Source: Mangrovibacterium marinum (GTDB lineage Bacteria > Bacteroidota > Bacteroidia > Bacteroidales > Prolixibacteraceae). From it: a DNA stretch of 64,000 nt. The notes under the pieces were generated by a model that was not told where the DNA came from, did no database searches, and was given only the letters and a program-made list of their open reading frames with translations. Below are positions 25,618-35,669 of the stretch, in pieces (the stretch's first letter is position 1; every line of letters starts with the position of its first letter). A program made the translations under genes and the position numbers. Where the stretch lies: contig NZ_QAAD01000002.1 in assembly GCF_003046625.1 (NCBI RefSeq), positions 124,001 to 188,000 of the forward strand, read 5' to 3'.

Positions 25618-28600
25618 ATGATGAAACGATTTTTCAACATAGCAATTCGAATCCTGACCTGGGCCCTTGGCAGCCTGCTCGCCTTGCTATGCCTGGCAGC
25701 TCTGCTACTGCAAACCCGACCGGTGAAGCAGCAAATTGCCCGTATTGCAGAACAACAAGCCTCCCAACTGCTGCATGCCGAACTAAAAATAGAAGAGCTG
25801 GAAGGAGATTTCTTCACCCATATCAGACTGAAGCAGATTAGCCTTTGCCTGCAAAATGACACCATGGTCACCATCGGCCAAGTGGAACTAAAGTACCAAT
25901 TGTGGTCATTATTGAACAAGCAAGTCACCATTACCAAGCTCGACATCAGTAAGCCGAAGATCAAACTAGTTCAGCAAAACGATTCCACCTGGAATTTTTC
26001 AAATTTACTGAAAGAACCGGATAGCCCCGCTACCAGCACTCCCGCCAGCCAACCATTCAACTGGTTGATCGATCTGCAACAGTTCGAGCTGCATTCCGGA
26101 TTTATTGAGACCACCGCAACCGACAGCCTGCTTCCCCGCAAGATTGACGGAATTAACGTTCAGCTGCATGCAAAATACAGCGCCAACGAGCAAAGCCTGG
26201 CGCTCGACAGCTTCCGACTGGATTGCACAGCCCCCAACTTCTCGCTTGAACAATTCACCTTCAAAATCCGGCAGGTTGATGGAATCGTCACGCTCAGTGA
26301 GCTCCTGCTTCAAACAAAACACAATAGGCTAAACGCCCAGGCTCATTATGCCGCCAACACGCAATCGGCACTCGACCTGCACACAGCGCCCCTGACAATC
26401 GATGAGTTTCAATTCGCCCTGCCGCAGCTGGAGATCAAACTTCACCCTAAAGTTGACTGGAGAACAACAATCGAGAACGATCGGCTAAACACAACCATCA
26501 GCCTGACCGCCGAAACACAGAAAGTCACACTCACCGTTCAGGCTTTCCCCGTGATGGCCTGGATCGCGAAGCCCGACTCGATCCATTTACAGTACCAGCT
26601 CAGCAGTAGCTTCGAAAATGTGGCCATTGAAGCGTGGAGCGGTATTACCGAATTGCAGGGACTGCTAAACGGAACGATTCAACTAAAGGGTGAAGGCACC
26701 GATCCGAAAACACTGACAGCGCAGGCCAACGCTGAAATTTACAACTCGTCGGTTGCCGGCTATGAGATCGGGCAGCTAAGCAGCCAGCACGACTACCGAA
26801 GCGGCAACCTGCATACGACACTGAATGTAAAAACAAATTTTGCCACACTGACAGCAATAGCCCAAATCGACCATTTACTGAACGAGCCCGCCTACCAGGC
26901 CGCACTTCAGGCGTCGGTTTTCAGCCTCAGGCCGTTCCTGGAAAACGATAGTCTGGAGACATCGCTGCATTTCGATCTGCTAGCCAGCGGCAGCGGATTC
27001 GACCCGCAAAAGCTAACAAGCACCGTTCAACTGCAAATCGCTCCTTCCATGCTCGTGGGGATTCCGATTGATACGGCAAGCACCAGCATCAGCGTCAACG
27101 AGGGACTCATCACCCTGGACACACTGATGCTTCGGAATCAGTCGGCCGAACTTACAGCCAAGGGAATATACCGCCCCGAGGAACAATCGGAGTTGAATCT
27201 GCATTCCCACCTTCACTCATTCGATGCCTTCCGCGCCTACCTGGCGGACAGCCTGCACTTGACAACCAATACCAACATACAGGCTCAACTCCGGGGCCGC
27301 CCCGATTCGCTGCTAATAAAAGCTCGCGCAACTATGCAGAACAGTAAGTATGCCGATTTCAACATTGAAAAGGCCGAGCTGGAGGCTGCCGGCTACTACA
27401 GCTCAAAACAATTCGAAATGGAGACAGCCCTCAATGCGATGAATTTGAGTGGAGGTGATTTTGCCATCGACTCAATTACGGCCAAAAGCACCATTCACAA
27501 CGACTCACTCGTTCTCCAAACAGCGGTTTACAACGATTTCGTGAACACCATACTGAATGCCCGGTTAAACTGGAAAGAACAATTAAAGGTAGATCTCGAC
27601 CAATGGTTCCTCTCGGTTTATAAGCAGAACTGGCAACTGCGGCAACCCGCCCGGCTCGTCATCGACAGCACATCCTACCAGATCCATCATTTTGAGCTGT
27701 TATCGGAGAACGATGAGGCTATCACCCTTGCGGGCATATTCAACCAGCAAGGAGCTCTTGACATGCAGCTGCGTGTCGCCGGGCTGAAGCTGGCGCCCGC
27801 ACTTCGCCCGCTGGAGCTTGGCACCGACATCAAAGGGCTTGCAGCGCTAAATATCGCGCTGGGAGGTACTGCACAACAACCGATACTGGATAGCCACCTG
27901 CAAATCGACAGTTTAGCCATTGCCAACTACAACTTTAAACAGGCCGAAGCAACACTCGGCTACAAAGCGGGGAGCCTGAATGTCGGCTCAACCCTCACCT
28001 TAAAAGACCAGGGTGAATTTACGGCACAGGGAGCAGCACCGGTACTAATTGACCTGTCGGCGTTTAAAACCCTTATCCCAGCAGATTCGCTCATCGATGC
28101 GAAAGCCGAAATCCGGGATTTGCCACTGGCATTGCTACAGCCCTTCATTCATGCCAGCCAGGTCGGCGGCCTCATCAACGGTCGTTTTACCGTCGGTGGC
28201 AGCCTGAACGCGCCCCAACCAAGCGGCTCGCTTCAGCTGGATAACGGCCGGCTCAGCTTTGCCCAATACGGCATCGACTACCAGGCCATCGAACTGAAAA
28301 CATCAATCAACAACAGCACAATCAGCATCGACACGCTGGGCATAACAACCAGCGATGGAACAATGACCGGTGGCGGGAAAATCGTTTGGGATTTGGGACA
28401 GCTCAAAGAATCGGGGCTGAATTTGAAATTTGATCAGTTCAACCCCATCAACCACAAGCAAATCAACATGCAGCTATCGGGCGACACCCGGGTTTGGGGA
28501 GCCAAAGACAGTGTCTATTTTGATGGTGACCTGTTGATTCCGCAATCCGAAATTTACCTGCCGGCACTCATGAATCTTTGGGGACATGCTTACACGCCCG

Positions 28601-29481
28601 AAATTCCCAAAGCAATCCTGGTTGAAGAGCTCGAAAAGCTGAGCACTCATGCAGACAGCGCTGCGCAATCCCTTCCACCAATCGCCCTGGCCGATAGTCT
28701 GCCCAACGACTCATTCAGCAATATAACCGGCCGCATCAAGCTGAAGATCCCGAAAAACAGCTGGATCAAAGATCCCAACCTTCGCGTTGAACTGTCGGGC
28801 GATCTGGAGATTTTGAAGAATCCCCGTTATGTCGAAATCTTTGGAGCTATCCAACTGGTGCGGGGCCAGTACGAGCTCTTTGGCCGCACCTTCGTAGTTT
28901 CGGAAGGAAGCATCACCTTCGAAGGTGGCGAAACCATTAACCCGCGCCTCAACCTAACGGCAAGCTACAGCCTGAAACACCAGGACCGGGAGTCGCAAAC
29001 CCTGGCCGTAACTGTCGGGGGAACAACCTTGGAACCGACAATTCAGTTCACCCTCGACGATCAAAGTATTACCGAAGGAGATGCGCTGTCGTACATCGTT
29101 TTTGGCCGCGGACTAAACGAACTAAGCAGCTCGGAGCAGGATGATGTTTCGGGAATGACCGGCGAGTCGATGGCAACATCGGCCGCAGCATCCTTGCTGG
29201 CATCTCAACTCACCAAATTACTGGGCAACATGATTAATGTGGATTACATCCAACTAAAAGCCCGCGACAATAACGACGATGCCAGCCTGGAAGTCGGGAA
29301 ATACCTCACTCCGGATATTTTTGTCAGCTATGCCCAGCAATTCCGAAACAGCTCGAATGAGACACTCACGGGCTACGAAGTGAAACTGGAATACGAAATT
29401 TTTCGCTTTCTTTTCCTTCAGCTCAACAACTCGAGCACCGATAGCGGGTTCGATGTTATTTTCAAGATTCAGTCCCGGTAA
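25618..29481 (+). CDS. tamB: TamB-like translocation/assembly module protein (1287 aa)
   Basis: Very long periplasm-spanning protein of the AsmA/TamB group, now thought to form a lipid-conducting or assembly bridge between the inner membrane and an Omp85 partner. The sequence has an N-terminal membrane anchor (about 8-31, ILTWALGSLLALLCLAALLL), a long stretch of amphipathic beta repeats, and the C-terminal DUF490/TamB domain (about 1060-1287) with RYVEIFGAIQLVRGQYELFG, ALSYIVFGRGLNELSS and KLEYEIFRFLFLQL. Two adjacent ATGs (25618 and 25621) follow AGGAG; either may be used. It is translationally close to the TamA-like gene, so they are surely one unit. Confidence 0.93.
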   Translation: MMKRFFNIAIRILTWALGSLLALLCLAALLLQTRPVKQQIARIAEQQASQLLHAELKIEELEGDFFTHIRLKQISLCLQNDTMVTIGQVELKYQLWSLLNKQVTITKLDISKPKIKLVQQNDSTWNFSNLLKEPDSPATSTPASQPFNWLIDLQQFELHSGFIETTATDSLLPRKIDGINVQLHAKYSANEQSLALDSFRLDCTAPNFSLEQFTFKIRQVDGIVTLSELLLQTKHNRLNAQAHYAANTQSALDLHTAPLTIDEFQFALPQLEIKLHPKVDWRTTIENDRLNTTISLTAETQKVTLTVQAFPVMAWIAKPDSIHLQYQLSSSFENVAIEAWSGITELQGLLNGTIQLKGEGTDPKTLTAQANAEIYNSSVAGYEIGQLSSQHDYRSGNLHTTLNVKTNFATLTAIAQIDHLLNEPAYQAALQASVFSLRPFLENDSLETSLHFDLLASGSGFDPQKLTSTVQLQIAPSMLVGIPIDTASTSISVNEGLITLDTLMLRNQSAELTAKGIYRPEEQSELNLHSHLHSFDAFRAYLADSLHLTTNTNIQAQLRGRPDSLLIKARATMQNSKYADFNIEKAELEAAGYYSSKQFEMETALNAMNLSGGDFAIDSITAKSTIHNDSLVLQTAVYNDFVNTILNARLNWKEQLKVDLDQWFLSVYKQNWQLRQPARLVIDSTSYQIHHFELLSENDEAITLAGIFNQQGALDMQLRVAGLKLAPALRPLELGTDIKGLAALNIALGGTAQQPILDSHLQIDSLAIANYNFKQAEATLGYKAGSLNVGSTLTLKDQGEFTAQGAAPVLIDLSAFKTLIPADSLIDAKAEIRDLPLALLQPFIHASQVGGLINGRFTVGGSLNAPQPSGSLQLDNGRLSFAQYGIDYQAIELKTSINNSTISIDTLGITTSDGTMTGGGKIVWDLGQLKESGLNLKFDQFNPINHKQINMQLSGDTRVWGAKDSVYFDGDLLIPQSEIYLPALMNLWGHAYTPEIPKAILVEELEKLSTHADSAAQSLPPIALADSLPNDSFSNITGRIKLKIPKNSWIKDPNLRVELSGDLEILKNPRYVEIFGAIQLVRGQYELFGRTFVVSEGSITFEGGETINPRLNLTASYSLKHQDRESQTLAVTVGGTTLEPTIQFTLDDQSITEGDALSYIVFGRGLNELSSSEQDDVSGMTGESMATSAAASLLASQLTKLLGNMINVDYIQLKARDNNDDASLEVGKYLTPDIFVSYAQQFRNSSNETLTGYEVKLEYEIFRFLFLQLNNSSTDSGFDVIFKIQSR

Positions 29482-29592
29482 CCTACACGCCCAAATGCGT
29501 TTTCCGTCGGCATTTTCAAAAACTACATAATTATTTATTGACTTATTCACAGAAATGCTGTAATTTGCGTCTTTTAATTAACAACAGACTGA

Positions 29593-31689
29593 ATGCTCTT
29601 CAACTCAACCGAAATTGATTTTCTAATACAGACTTATAGCGACGTGGGAATTGGAATCTGGCATGTTCGGATGCCTGACCGAAGGTTTTTCATCAACAAA
29701 ACGATCGCCGATATTCTGGAACAGCCCTGGAATGAAGAAGCAGTAAGCCCCGGCACCAATTGGATGGAGCTTAAACCACAAGATGGGTTTGAATGGATTA
29801 CACCACTTATTGGCCAGCTTTCGACGAACTACAATTGGTATGCGCAGACCCTTCAGATAAACAGCCGCGGAGGTCGTCCGCTAAATGTGCAAATCAACGG
29901 AAGGATTAGTGCCCTGGACGAGCACAATAGTCCTGCTCAGATCACCGGCACCTTTTTCGACCGATCGGCACTGGAGCAGACCAACCAAAGTCTGAATTAC
30001 CGTTACGAGATTGAAAAGCTGGTTTCCGGAATTTCGAGCGACTTCATGGAGAGCCGCTTCGAAAACCTGGATGCCACCATCAACCAGTCGCTCGAAAAAA
30101 TCGGCAACTTCTGTCAGATCGACCGAAGCTACCTGTTTCAGATTCATCCGGAGCTTGAGATGATGGATAACACCCACGAATGGTGTGCCCCCGGCATCAG
30201 CCCCGAAATTGAGAACTTACAGGGGCTCCCCTGCTCGACCCTGCCGTGGTGGATGAATCAGCTGAACAACAAAAAGCATATCTACATTTACGATGTAGCA
30301 CAGATGCCCCCGGAAGCCAACACCGAAAAAGAAATACTGGAGGCTCAACAAATCAAATCGTTGCTGGTGGTTCCCATGCTCAATAAAAAAGGCCTGATGG
30401 GCTTTTTAGGTTTCGACTCGGTTTCGAACTATAAAACCTGGTCGAACTCCGACATTCAGTTGCTGCAAACGGTTGCCAACATCATGGGCAATGCGTTAAC
30501 CGCCCAGCATGATCACCAACTGCTGATTATTGCAAAACAACGAGCTGAAGAAAGCGACCGTCAGAAATCGGCCTTTCTGGCAACCATGAACCACGAACTG
30601 CGAACGCCGCTTCATCATATTCTTGGCTTCAGCGATCTGATTGTACACAAAAAGATGGACATGCAGCAAGTGCATCGCTTTGCCCGCAAAATATCGGAAA
30701 GCGGCAACTATCTACTTCGGATTGTGGAAGACATCATTAGCTTATCGGTCGGGCGCAAGTCGGATGTTAAAGTGCGGGAAGATTTTATTAGCGGACTCGA
30801 CTTGCTGATTCAGCACAAAGCATTTATGAACGAGCTGACGGCCAACTCGAGCCGCTCAAAAAAAATCCGGATTGTGTTGAGTCCCGACAGCGATTTTCAG
30901 GAACAATGCTTCATTGCCGACAAGCATAAAATCAACCAGATCTTTTTCAATCTTTTTAAAAATGCGCTAAAATTCACCAAAAAGGGAACTATCGAGTATA
31001 AAATATCCCTAAAGGACAACCGATTATCCATCTCGATAAAAGATGAAGGAATTGGCATCCGCGACGATCAGAAAGAGCTTATTTTTGACTTTTTCAGGCA
31101 AGGCGATGAGGGTCCAAGCCGGCATTTTCAGGGAATCGGCATCGGTTTGGCAATCTGCAAACACCTGGTTCAGGTGCTGCATGGAAGCTTAACACTGAGC
31201 TCCGAGCCGCGGCGTGGAAGCACCTTCCGGGTTTCAATTCCGGTAGCCCGAGCCAGCCAGCAAAGCCTGGCCGACGACAACCAGCCAAAGGCTAGTTTGC
31301 CCGATTTTTCGAATTATCGGTTTTTGCTGATCGACAACGACCCCAACAGCTTGTTCCTGCACAAAAATCTGCTGGCAGCCACACAGGCCAATATTATCAC
31401 GTCGGGCACCGACATGGATGTCCTTTCGCTGATGGGTGAGCATTGCTTTTTGGACATCATTCTGATTAACCTGAACACCGAGCCGGAAGAAAATATCCGA
31501 CTGATCCGGCAGATGACAAAACTCTGCTGTAAATGTTCAATAATCGGACTTACGGCGCACTCCCTGCTCGACCAGCGCGAAAAGGCCCTGGAAGCCGGTT
31601 GTGTCGATGTGCTGAGCATTCCGGTTGATGCCCAGTTGCTTTTCGAGGCCATTCGAAAAGGATTGAAAACACGCCAATGTTCCAAATAA
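29593..31689 (+). CDS. Hybrid sensor histidine kinase (PAS-like, GAF, kinase, degenerate receiver; 698 aa)
   Basis: Soluble sensor kinase without transmembrane segments. Domains in order: a PAS-like sensor (about 10-130), a GAF-like domain (about 140-310, with Cys174, Cys198 and Cys214), the HisKA dimerisation helix with His334 in NHELRTPLHH, the HATPase domain (about 430-552) with N-box Asn457, G1 box DEGIGI (Asp484) and G2 GIGIGLA, and a C-terminal receiver-like domain (about 575-690). In the receiver the phosphoacceptor position is Asn626 (IILINLN), the acid pair is Asp581-Asn582, Thr654 is kept, and the conserved Lys is Ile676. So the kinase half looks active and the receiver inactive. 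No response regulator gene is adjacent; the partner is unknown. Confidence 0.92.
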   Translation: MLFNSTEIDFLIQTYSDVGIGIWHVRMPDRRFFINKTIADILEQPWNEEAVSPGTNWMELKPQDGFEWITPLIGQLSTNYNWYAQTLQINSRGGRPLNVQINGRISALDEHNSPAQITGTFFDRSALEQTNQSLNYRYEIEKLVSGISSDFMESRFENLDATINQSLEKIGNFCQIDRSYLFQIHPELEMMDNTHEWCAPGISPEIENLQGLPCSTLPWWMNQLNNKKHIYIYDVAQMPPEANTEKEILEAQQIKSLLVVPMLNKKGLMGFLGFDSVSNYKTWSNSDIQLLQTVANIMGNALTAQHDHQLLIIAKQRAEESDRQKSAFLATMNHELRTPLHHILGFSDLIVHKKMDMQQVHRFARKISESGNYLLRIVEDIISLSVGRKSDVKVREDFISGLDLLIQHKAFMNELTANSSRSKKIRIVLSPDSDFQEQCFIADKHKINQIFFNLFKNALKFTKKGTIEYKISLKDNRLSISIKDEGIGIRDDQKELIFDFFRQGDEGPSRHFQGIGIGLAICKHLVQVLHGSLTLSSEPRRGSTFRVSIPVARASQQSLADDNQPKASLPDFSNYRFLLIDNDPNSLFLHKNLLAATQANIITSGTDMDVLSLMGEHCFLDIILINLNTEPEENIRLIRQMTKLCCKCSIIGLTAHSLLDQREKALEAGCVDVLSIPVDAQLLFEAIRKGLKTRQCSK

Positions 31690-31690
31690 A

Positions 31691-31720
31691 TGCGGGGCAT
31701 TCCTCTGTTTTCGCCCCGCA
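31691..31720 (+). terminator. Hairpin immediately after the histidine kinase gene
   Basis: TGCGGGGC (31691-31698) pairs perfectly with GCCCCGCA (31713-31720). No T run follows on the plus strand, so it is either an inefficient terminator or an RNA-end stabiliser. Confidence 0.4.
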
Positions 31721-31807
31721 AAACAAGGACTCTTCAGATCGAATTTCGCAGTTGAAACCCCCCGTCAAATGAATGCTTCCGCCCGATAATTATTCCTGAT
31801 CTCATTC

Positions 31808-31838
31808 TTTGCCCCGCCCTAAAAATTGTTTACTTTTG
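31808..31838 (+). promoter_or_regulatory. Predicted pheT promoter
   Basis: TTTG (31808-31811), a 19-base spacer and TACTTTTG (31831-31838): an exact match to the Bacteroidota primary-sigma consensus. Initiation would be near 31844, giving a leader of about 70 bases. Confidence 0.65.
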
Positions 31839-31913
31839 TCGGACTTTAAATGGAGCGTTCAACTCCGTTCTATCGAAAAATAAACTGATGAATTTCAGCA
31901 TAAAAACAGAACT

Positions 31914-34367
31914 ATGAATATTTCATACAAGTGGCTAAAAGATTATATCGATACTGACCTTCGCCCCGAGCAACTGGAAGATATTTTAACCCAGACCGGA
32001 TTGGAAGTAGGCGGCATTGAAGAAGTAGAAAGCATTAAAGGCGGCTTGCGCGGGCTCGTTATCGGGCATGTTGTTACTTGCGAAAAACACCCGAACTCCG
32101 ATCACCTGAGTAAAACAACAGTTGACGTAGGCACGGGCGAACTTTTACCAATCGTTTGCGGAGCCCCCAACGTTGCTGCCGGACAAAAAGTTGTGGTTGC
32201 GACTGTTGGTACAAGCTTGTATGATGGAGATCAGGAGTTCAAGATTAAAAAATCGAAAATCCGCGGTGAAGTTTCGGAAGGAATGATTTGCGCGGAAGAC
32301 GAAATTGGCCTGGGCGCCAGCCACGACGGCATTATGGTACTGCCCCGGGAAGCTGTTATCGGTACGCCGGCCAGCGAATATTTCAATGTAGAGTCGGACT
32401 ACAGCATTGAGGTTGACCTGACTCCCAACCGGGTTGACGGCGCATCACACATTGGTGTGGCACGCGACCTGGCTGCTTTCCTGAGCAAAACAACACCTGT
32501 AAGCTATAAAAAACCGTCGGTTGACGCGTTTAAAGTTGATGATACTTCATTGGAAATTCCCATTGAAGTAATCAACCCGGAGGCCTGTCCGCGATACTGC
32601 GGAGTGACCATCAGCGGAGTGGAAATTAAACCATCGCCGGAGTGGTTGCAAAACCGACTGAAAGCAATCGGCCTTTCACCCATCAACAATGTAGTTGATA
32701 TTACCAACTATGTGCTATTTGAGTGCGGCCAGCCGTTGCACGCTTTCGATGCCGACGAAATCAACGGGGGGAAAGTGGTGGTTCAAACCCTTCCGGCGGG
32801 AACCAAGTTCACCACCCTGGACGAAATTGAGCGTGAGCTCCACCAGGACGACCTGATGATTTGCAACACCCAAGAACCGATGTGCATCGCCGGGGTGTTC
32901 GGAGGAATTAAGTCGGGCGTAAAAGAATCGACTAGAAATATTTTCCTCGAGTCGGCTTACTTCGATCCCGTTTATGTGCGTAAAACAGCCCGTCGTTTTG
33001 CACTGAGCACAGACGCCTCATTCCGTTTCGAGCGCGGTGTAGACCCCAACAATACCATTTACGCCCTGAAACGCGCTGCCCTGATGATCCAGGAGCTGGC
33101 CGGCGGAAAAATATCGAGCAACATTCAGGATGTATATCCCACGCCGATTGATGATTTCAAGCTTGAGGTCAGCTTCGCCAACATCACCCGTATGATTGGC
33201 AAAGATTTGGGTGCAGCGATGATCAAAACAATTCTGACGTCGCTGGAGATTAAGATTGAGCGTGAAACCGAAGAAGGCTTATCATTGAGCGTTCCTCCGT
33301 ACCGGGTAGATGTAAAACGGGAAGCCGACGTGATTGAAGAGATCCTGCGCATTTACGGCTACAACAATGTAGAAATCCCAACCAAAGTGAATGCCTCGCT
33401 GCAATATGCCGCCCAGCCCAACCCGGTGAAAATACGCAACATAGCAGCTGATATGCTGGCGGCCTGGGGCTTCAACGAAATCTGGTCCAACTCGCTGACC
33501 AAAGCAGCCTATTACGAAAATCGCGAAAGCCTGTCGGACGACAATACGGTGAAACTGTTCAATCCGCTTAGCGCCGACTTAAACGGCATGCGCCAAAGCT
33601 TGCTTTTTGGTGGGCTCGAAACCATTGCCTACAACGCCAATCGCAAAAATGCCGATCTGCGCTTGTTCGAGTTTGGAAACTGCTACTTTAAAACAGAATC
33701 GGAACAAACGGAATCGCCCCTGAAGAAATACAGCGAGGAAGAACATCTGGCCTTATTTATTTCCGGCCAAAAGGAACGCGAGAGCTGGACTCTGGCTCAA
33801 ACAGCCAGCAACTTCTTCCAGCTAAAAAGCTACGTGGAAAACTTGCTGGCCAAATTCGGGCTGGGGACACACCGCCTGAAAACCGAGGAGTTTAACAACG
33901 ACCTTGTTGCCGAAGGCTTGTGCTATGTCGCCTATAATGGCCGTAAGATTGCCGAATTTGGGATTGTTGCCCGTAAGCTTCAAAAAGAATTCGACATCGA
34001 AAATCCGGTTTATTATGCCGATATCAACGTTGGCAACCTGATTTTGGAACACAAGAATACCAAAACAAGCTTCAGCGAACTACCCAAATATCCGGAGGTT
34101 CGCCGCGACCTGGCTCTGCTGATCGACAAAGCTGTTCGCTTTAGCAAAATCAGCGAGATTGCCTTTAAACAAGAACGCAAACTATTGCGCCAGGTCGACC
34201 TGTTTGACGTTTATGAAGGTAAAGGTGTTCCGGAAGGCCAAAAATCATACGCGGTGAGCTTCATCCTGCGCGATGACGAGAAAACGCTGAATGAAAAACA
34301 GATTGAAAAGATCATGGCCCGGTTGATTAAAACCTTCGAAAAAGAACTGGGAGCTCAGCTCCGATAA
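31914..34367 (+). CDS. pheT: Phenylalanyl-tRNA synthetase beta subunit (817 aa)
   Basis: Beta chain of the cytoplasmic alpha2-beta2 enzyme that charges tRNA-Phe. Domains in order: N-terminal tail, the OB-fold tRNA-binding domain (about 40-150, VVTCEKHPNSDHLSKTTVDVG), the B3/B4 editing region (CPRYCGVTISGVEI, FFLESAYFDPVYVRKTARRF and RFERGVD), the B5 domain (RADVIEEILRIYGYNNVEIP region, about 400-480), the catalytic-like core, and the FDX-ACB anticodon-binding domain (about 725-817, starting SELPKYPEVRRDLALLID). Length is normal. It is monocistronic here, with its own promoter and terminator; pheS is not in the window, as is common in Bacteroidota. Confidence 0.98.
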   Translation: MNISYKWLKDYIDTDLRPEQLEDILTQTGLEVGGIEEVESIKGGLRGLVIGHVVTCEKHPNSDHLSKTTVDVGTGELLPIVCGAPNVAAGQKVVVATVGTSLYDGDQEFKIKKSKIRGEVSEGMICAEDEIGLGASHDGIMVLPREAVIGTPASEYFNVESDYSIEVDLTPNRVDGASHIGVARDLAAFLSKTTPVSYKKPSVDAFKVDDTSLEIPIEVINPEACPRYCGVTISGVEIKPSPEWLQNRLKAIGLSPINNVVDITNYVLFECGQPLHAFDADEINGGKVVVQTLPAGTKFTTLDEIERELHQDDLMICNTQEPMCIAGVFGGIKSGVKESTRNIFLESAYFDPVYVRKTARRFALSTDASFRFERGVDPNNTIYALKRAALMIQELAGGKISSNIQDVYPTPIDDFKLEVSFANITRMIGKDLGAAMIKTILTSLEIKIERETEEGLSLSVPPYRVDVKREADVIEEILRIYGYNNVEIPTKVNASLQYAAQPNPVKIRNIAADMLAAWGFNEIWSNSLTKAAYYENRESLSDDNTVKLFNPLSADLNGMRQSLLFGGLETIAYNANRKNADLRLFEFGNCYFKTESEQTESPLKKYSEEEHLALFISGQKERESWTLAQTASNFFQLKSYVENLLAKFGLGTHRLKTEEFNNDLVAEGLCYVAYNGRKIAEFGIVARKLQKEFDIENPVYYADINVGNLILEHKNTKTSFSELPKYPEVRRDLALLIDKAVRFSKISEIAFKQERKLLRQVDLFDVYEGKGVPEGQKSYAVSFILRDDEKTLNEKQIEKIMARLIKTFEKELGAQLR

Positions 34368-34374
34368 ATCATTC

Positions 34375-34406
34375 AAAAAGCCATCGGAATTTTCGATGGC
34401 TTTTTT
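34375..34406 (+). terminator. pheT terminator
   Basis: AAAAAGCCATCG (34375-34386) pairs with CGATGGCTTTTTT (34394-34406), ending in six T. It starts 8 bases after the pheT stop. Confidence 0.88.
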
Positions 34407-34585
34407 CCTGCTACTTAAAATAAATGCGAGGAGTTACCGTGCAATACGATTAGCTGTCGTTTCAACAAGCTTTCAATAAGTCGTCTTCCCGGTCACTTGG
34501 ACTAAACAGGACAAGCACATTCGGGAATCAGCTTATTTTATCGTTCCATCCGCAACTCATTCAACATCTCCATTGTTCTCTACGC

Positions 34586-35512
34586 ATGAACAACAACCAA
34601 AAAGGAATTTTATTTGCCTGCACTACGGCCTTATTCTGGGGCTTTCTGGCAATCTTTCTGAAAATAGCGGTTCAAAAAGTTGAACCACAGACTATCGTCT
34701 GGTTTCGTTTCACCACGGCTTTCACCGTGCTGCTTATATGGCATCTGATCGAGAAACCATCGGAGCTTAAGATCCTCGCAAAACCTCCGTTTTGGCTACT
34801 CATAGCGGCAATAGGCTTGGCTTGGAATTACTTTGGCTTTATGCAGGCGGTAAATTACACAAGCCCCAGCAATGCCCAATTGATTGCCCAACTTGGCCCT
34901 GTATTGCTGACCATTGCCGGGCTGCTGTTTTTCAACGAGAAACTTCGCCGCATCCAAATTGTCGGGTTTATTTTGGCGGCAATCGGGTTTGGCATTTTTT
35001 ACAGTCAGCAGCTTCAACAGATGCTTGATCAAAAAAACACCTACAACATTGGAGTGCTGTTTGCGATTAGCGCTGCTGTTTCGTGGGTTGCTTATGCCGT
35101 AATGCAGAAGAAACTCGTTATAAAGTACTCCACGGATACGCTCAACTTATTTCTGTTCGGCTTTCCGGCAGTTGCTTACTTGCCATTTGTCAACTTCAAC
35201 AACTTTAGCGGCCTGAGTTTAGGCTGGTGGATACTGCTGATCTTTCTGGGGCTGAATACGCTGATTGCTTACGGGTCACTGTCATTAGCTTTAAAATACA
35301 CGCAAGCCAACAAGGTAAGCATCATACTTCTGCTAAATCCCACCATCACCTTTGTCACCATGGCTATTTTAACCAGTATGGAAGTTAGCTGGATTGAAGG
35401 TGAACGTTTTACCGCATTTAGCTTACTGGGGGCGTTTACCATCCTATTGGGGGCCGTGTTCGTAGTCAAACAAAAATCGAAGTGGAAAAAGCCCGAGGCT
35501 GAAATAAAGTAA
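34586..35512 (+). CDS. EamA/DMT-superfamily transporter (308 aa)
   Basis: Inner-membrane drug/metabolite transporter with ten predicted transmembrane helices in two EamA halves (about 5-140 and 155-295). Signature lines are ALFWGFLAIFLKIAV, TSPSNAQLIAQLGPVLLTIA, LGLNTLIAYGSLSLALKYT and VSIILLLNPTITF. EamA proteins export or import small metabolites such as amino acids; the substrate cannot be told here. It stands alone between two terminators, with no functionally linked neighbour. The start ATG is clear, preceded by an AT-rich stretch. Confidence 0.92.
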   Translation: MNNNQKGILFACTTALFWGFLAIFLKIAVQKVEPQTIVWFRFTTAFTVLLIWHLIEKPSELKILAKPPFWLLIAAIGLAWNYFGFMQAVNYTSPSNAQLIAQLGPVLLTIAGLLFFNEKLRRIQIVGFILAAIGFGIFYSQQLQQMLDQKNTYNIGVLFAISAAVSWVAYAVMQKKLVIKYSTDTLNLFLFGFPAVAYLPFVNFNNFSGLSLGWWILLIFLGLNTLIAYGSLSLALKYTQANKVSIILLLNPTITFVTMAILTSMEVSWIEGERFTAFSLLGAFTILLGAVFVVKQKSKWKKPEAEIK

Positions 35513-35620
35513 TTCAACCCGCACTGGCGGTAAATGGTTGCCACCTGCTGTTCGCCACAATGTTGGAGCAGTATTGCTGCAACCAACAGCAGTGCTCATC
35601 GCCCGGATGCCTCCATTGAA

Positions 35621-35669
35621 CAGAAAAGGTGTTTATCGCGAATATTCTCCGATAAACACCTTTTTCTGT
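35621..35669 (+). terminator. Strong hairpin terminator after the EamA gene
   Basis: A perfect 15-bp arm pair, AAAAGGTGTTTATCG (35624-35638) and CGATAAACACCTTTT (35650-35664), with T runs on both strands, so it could act in either direction. The interspersed repeat block begins directly after it. Confidence 0.85.
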
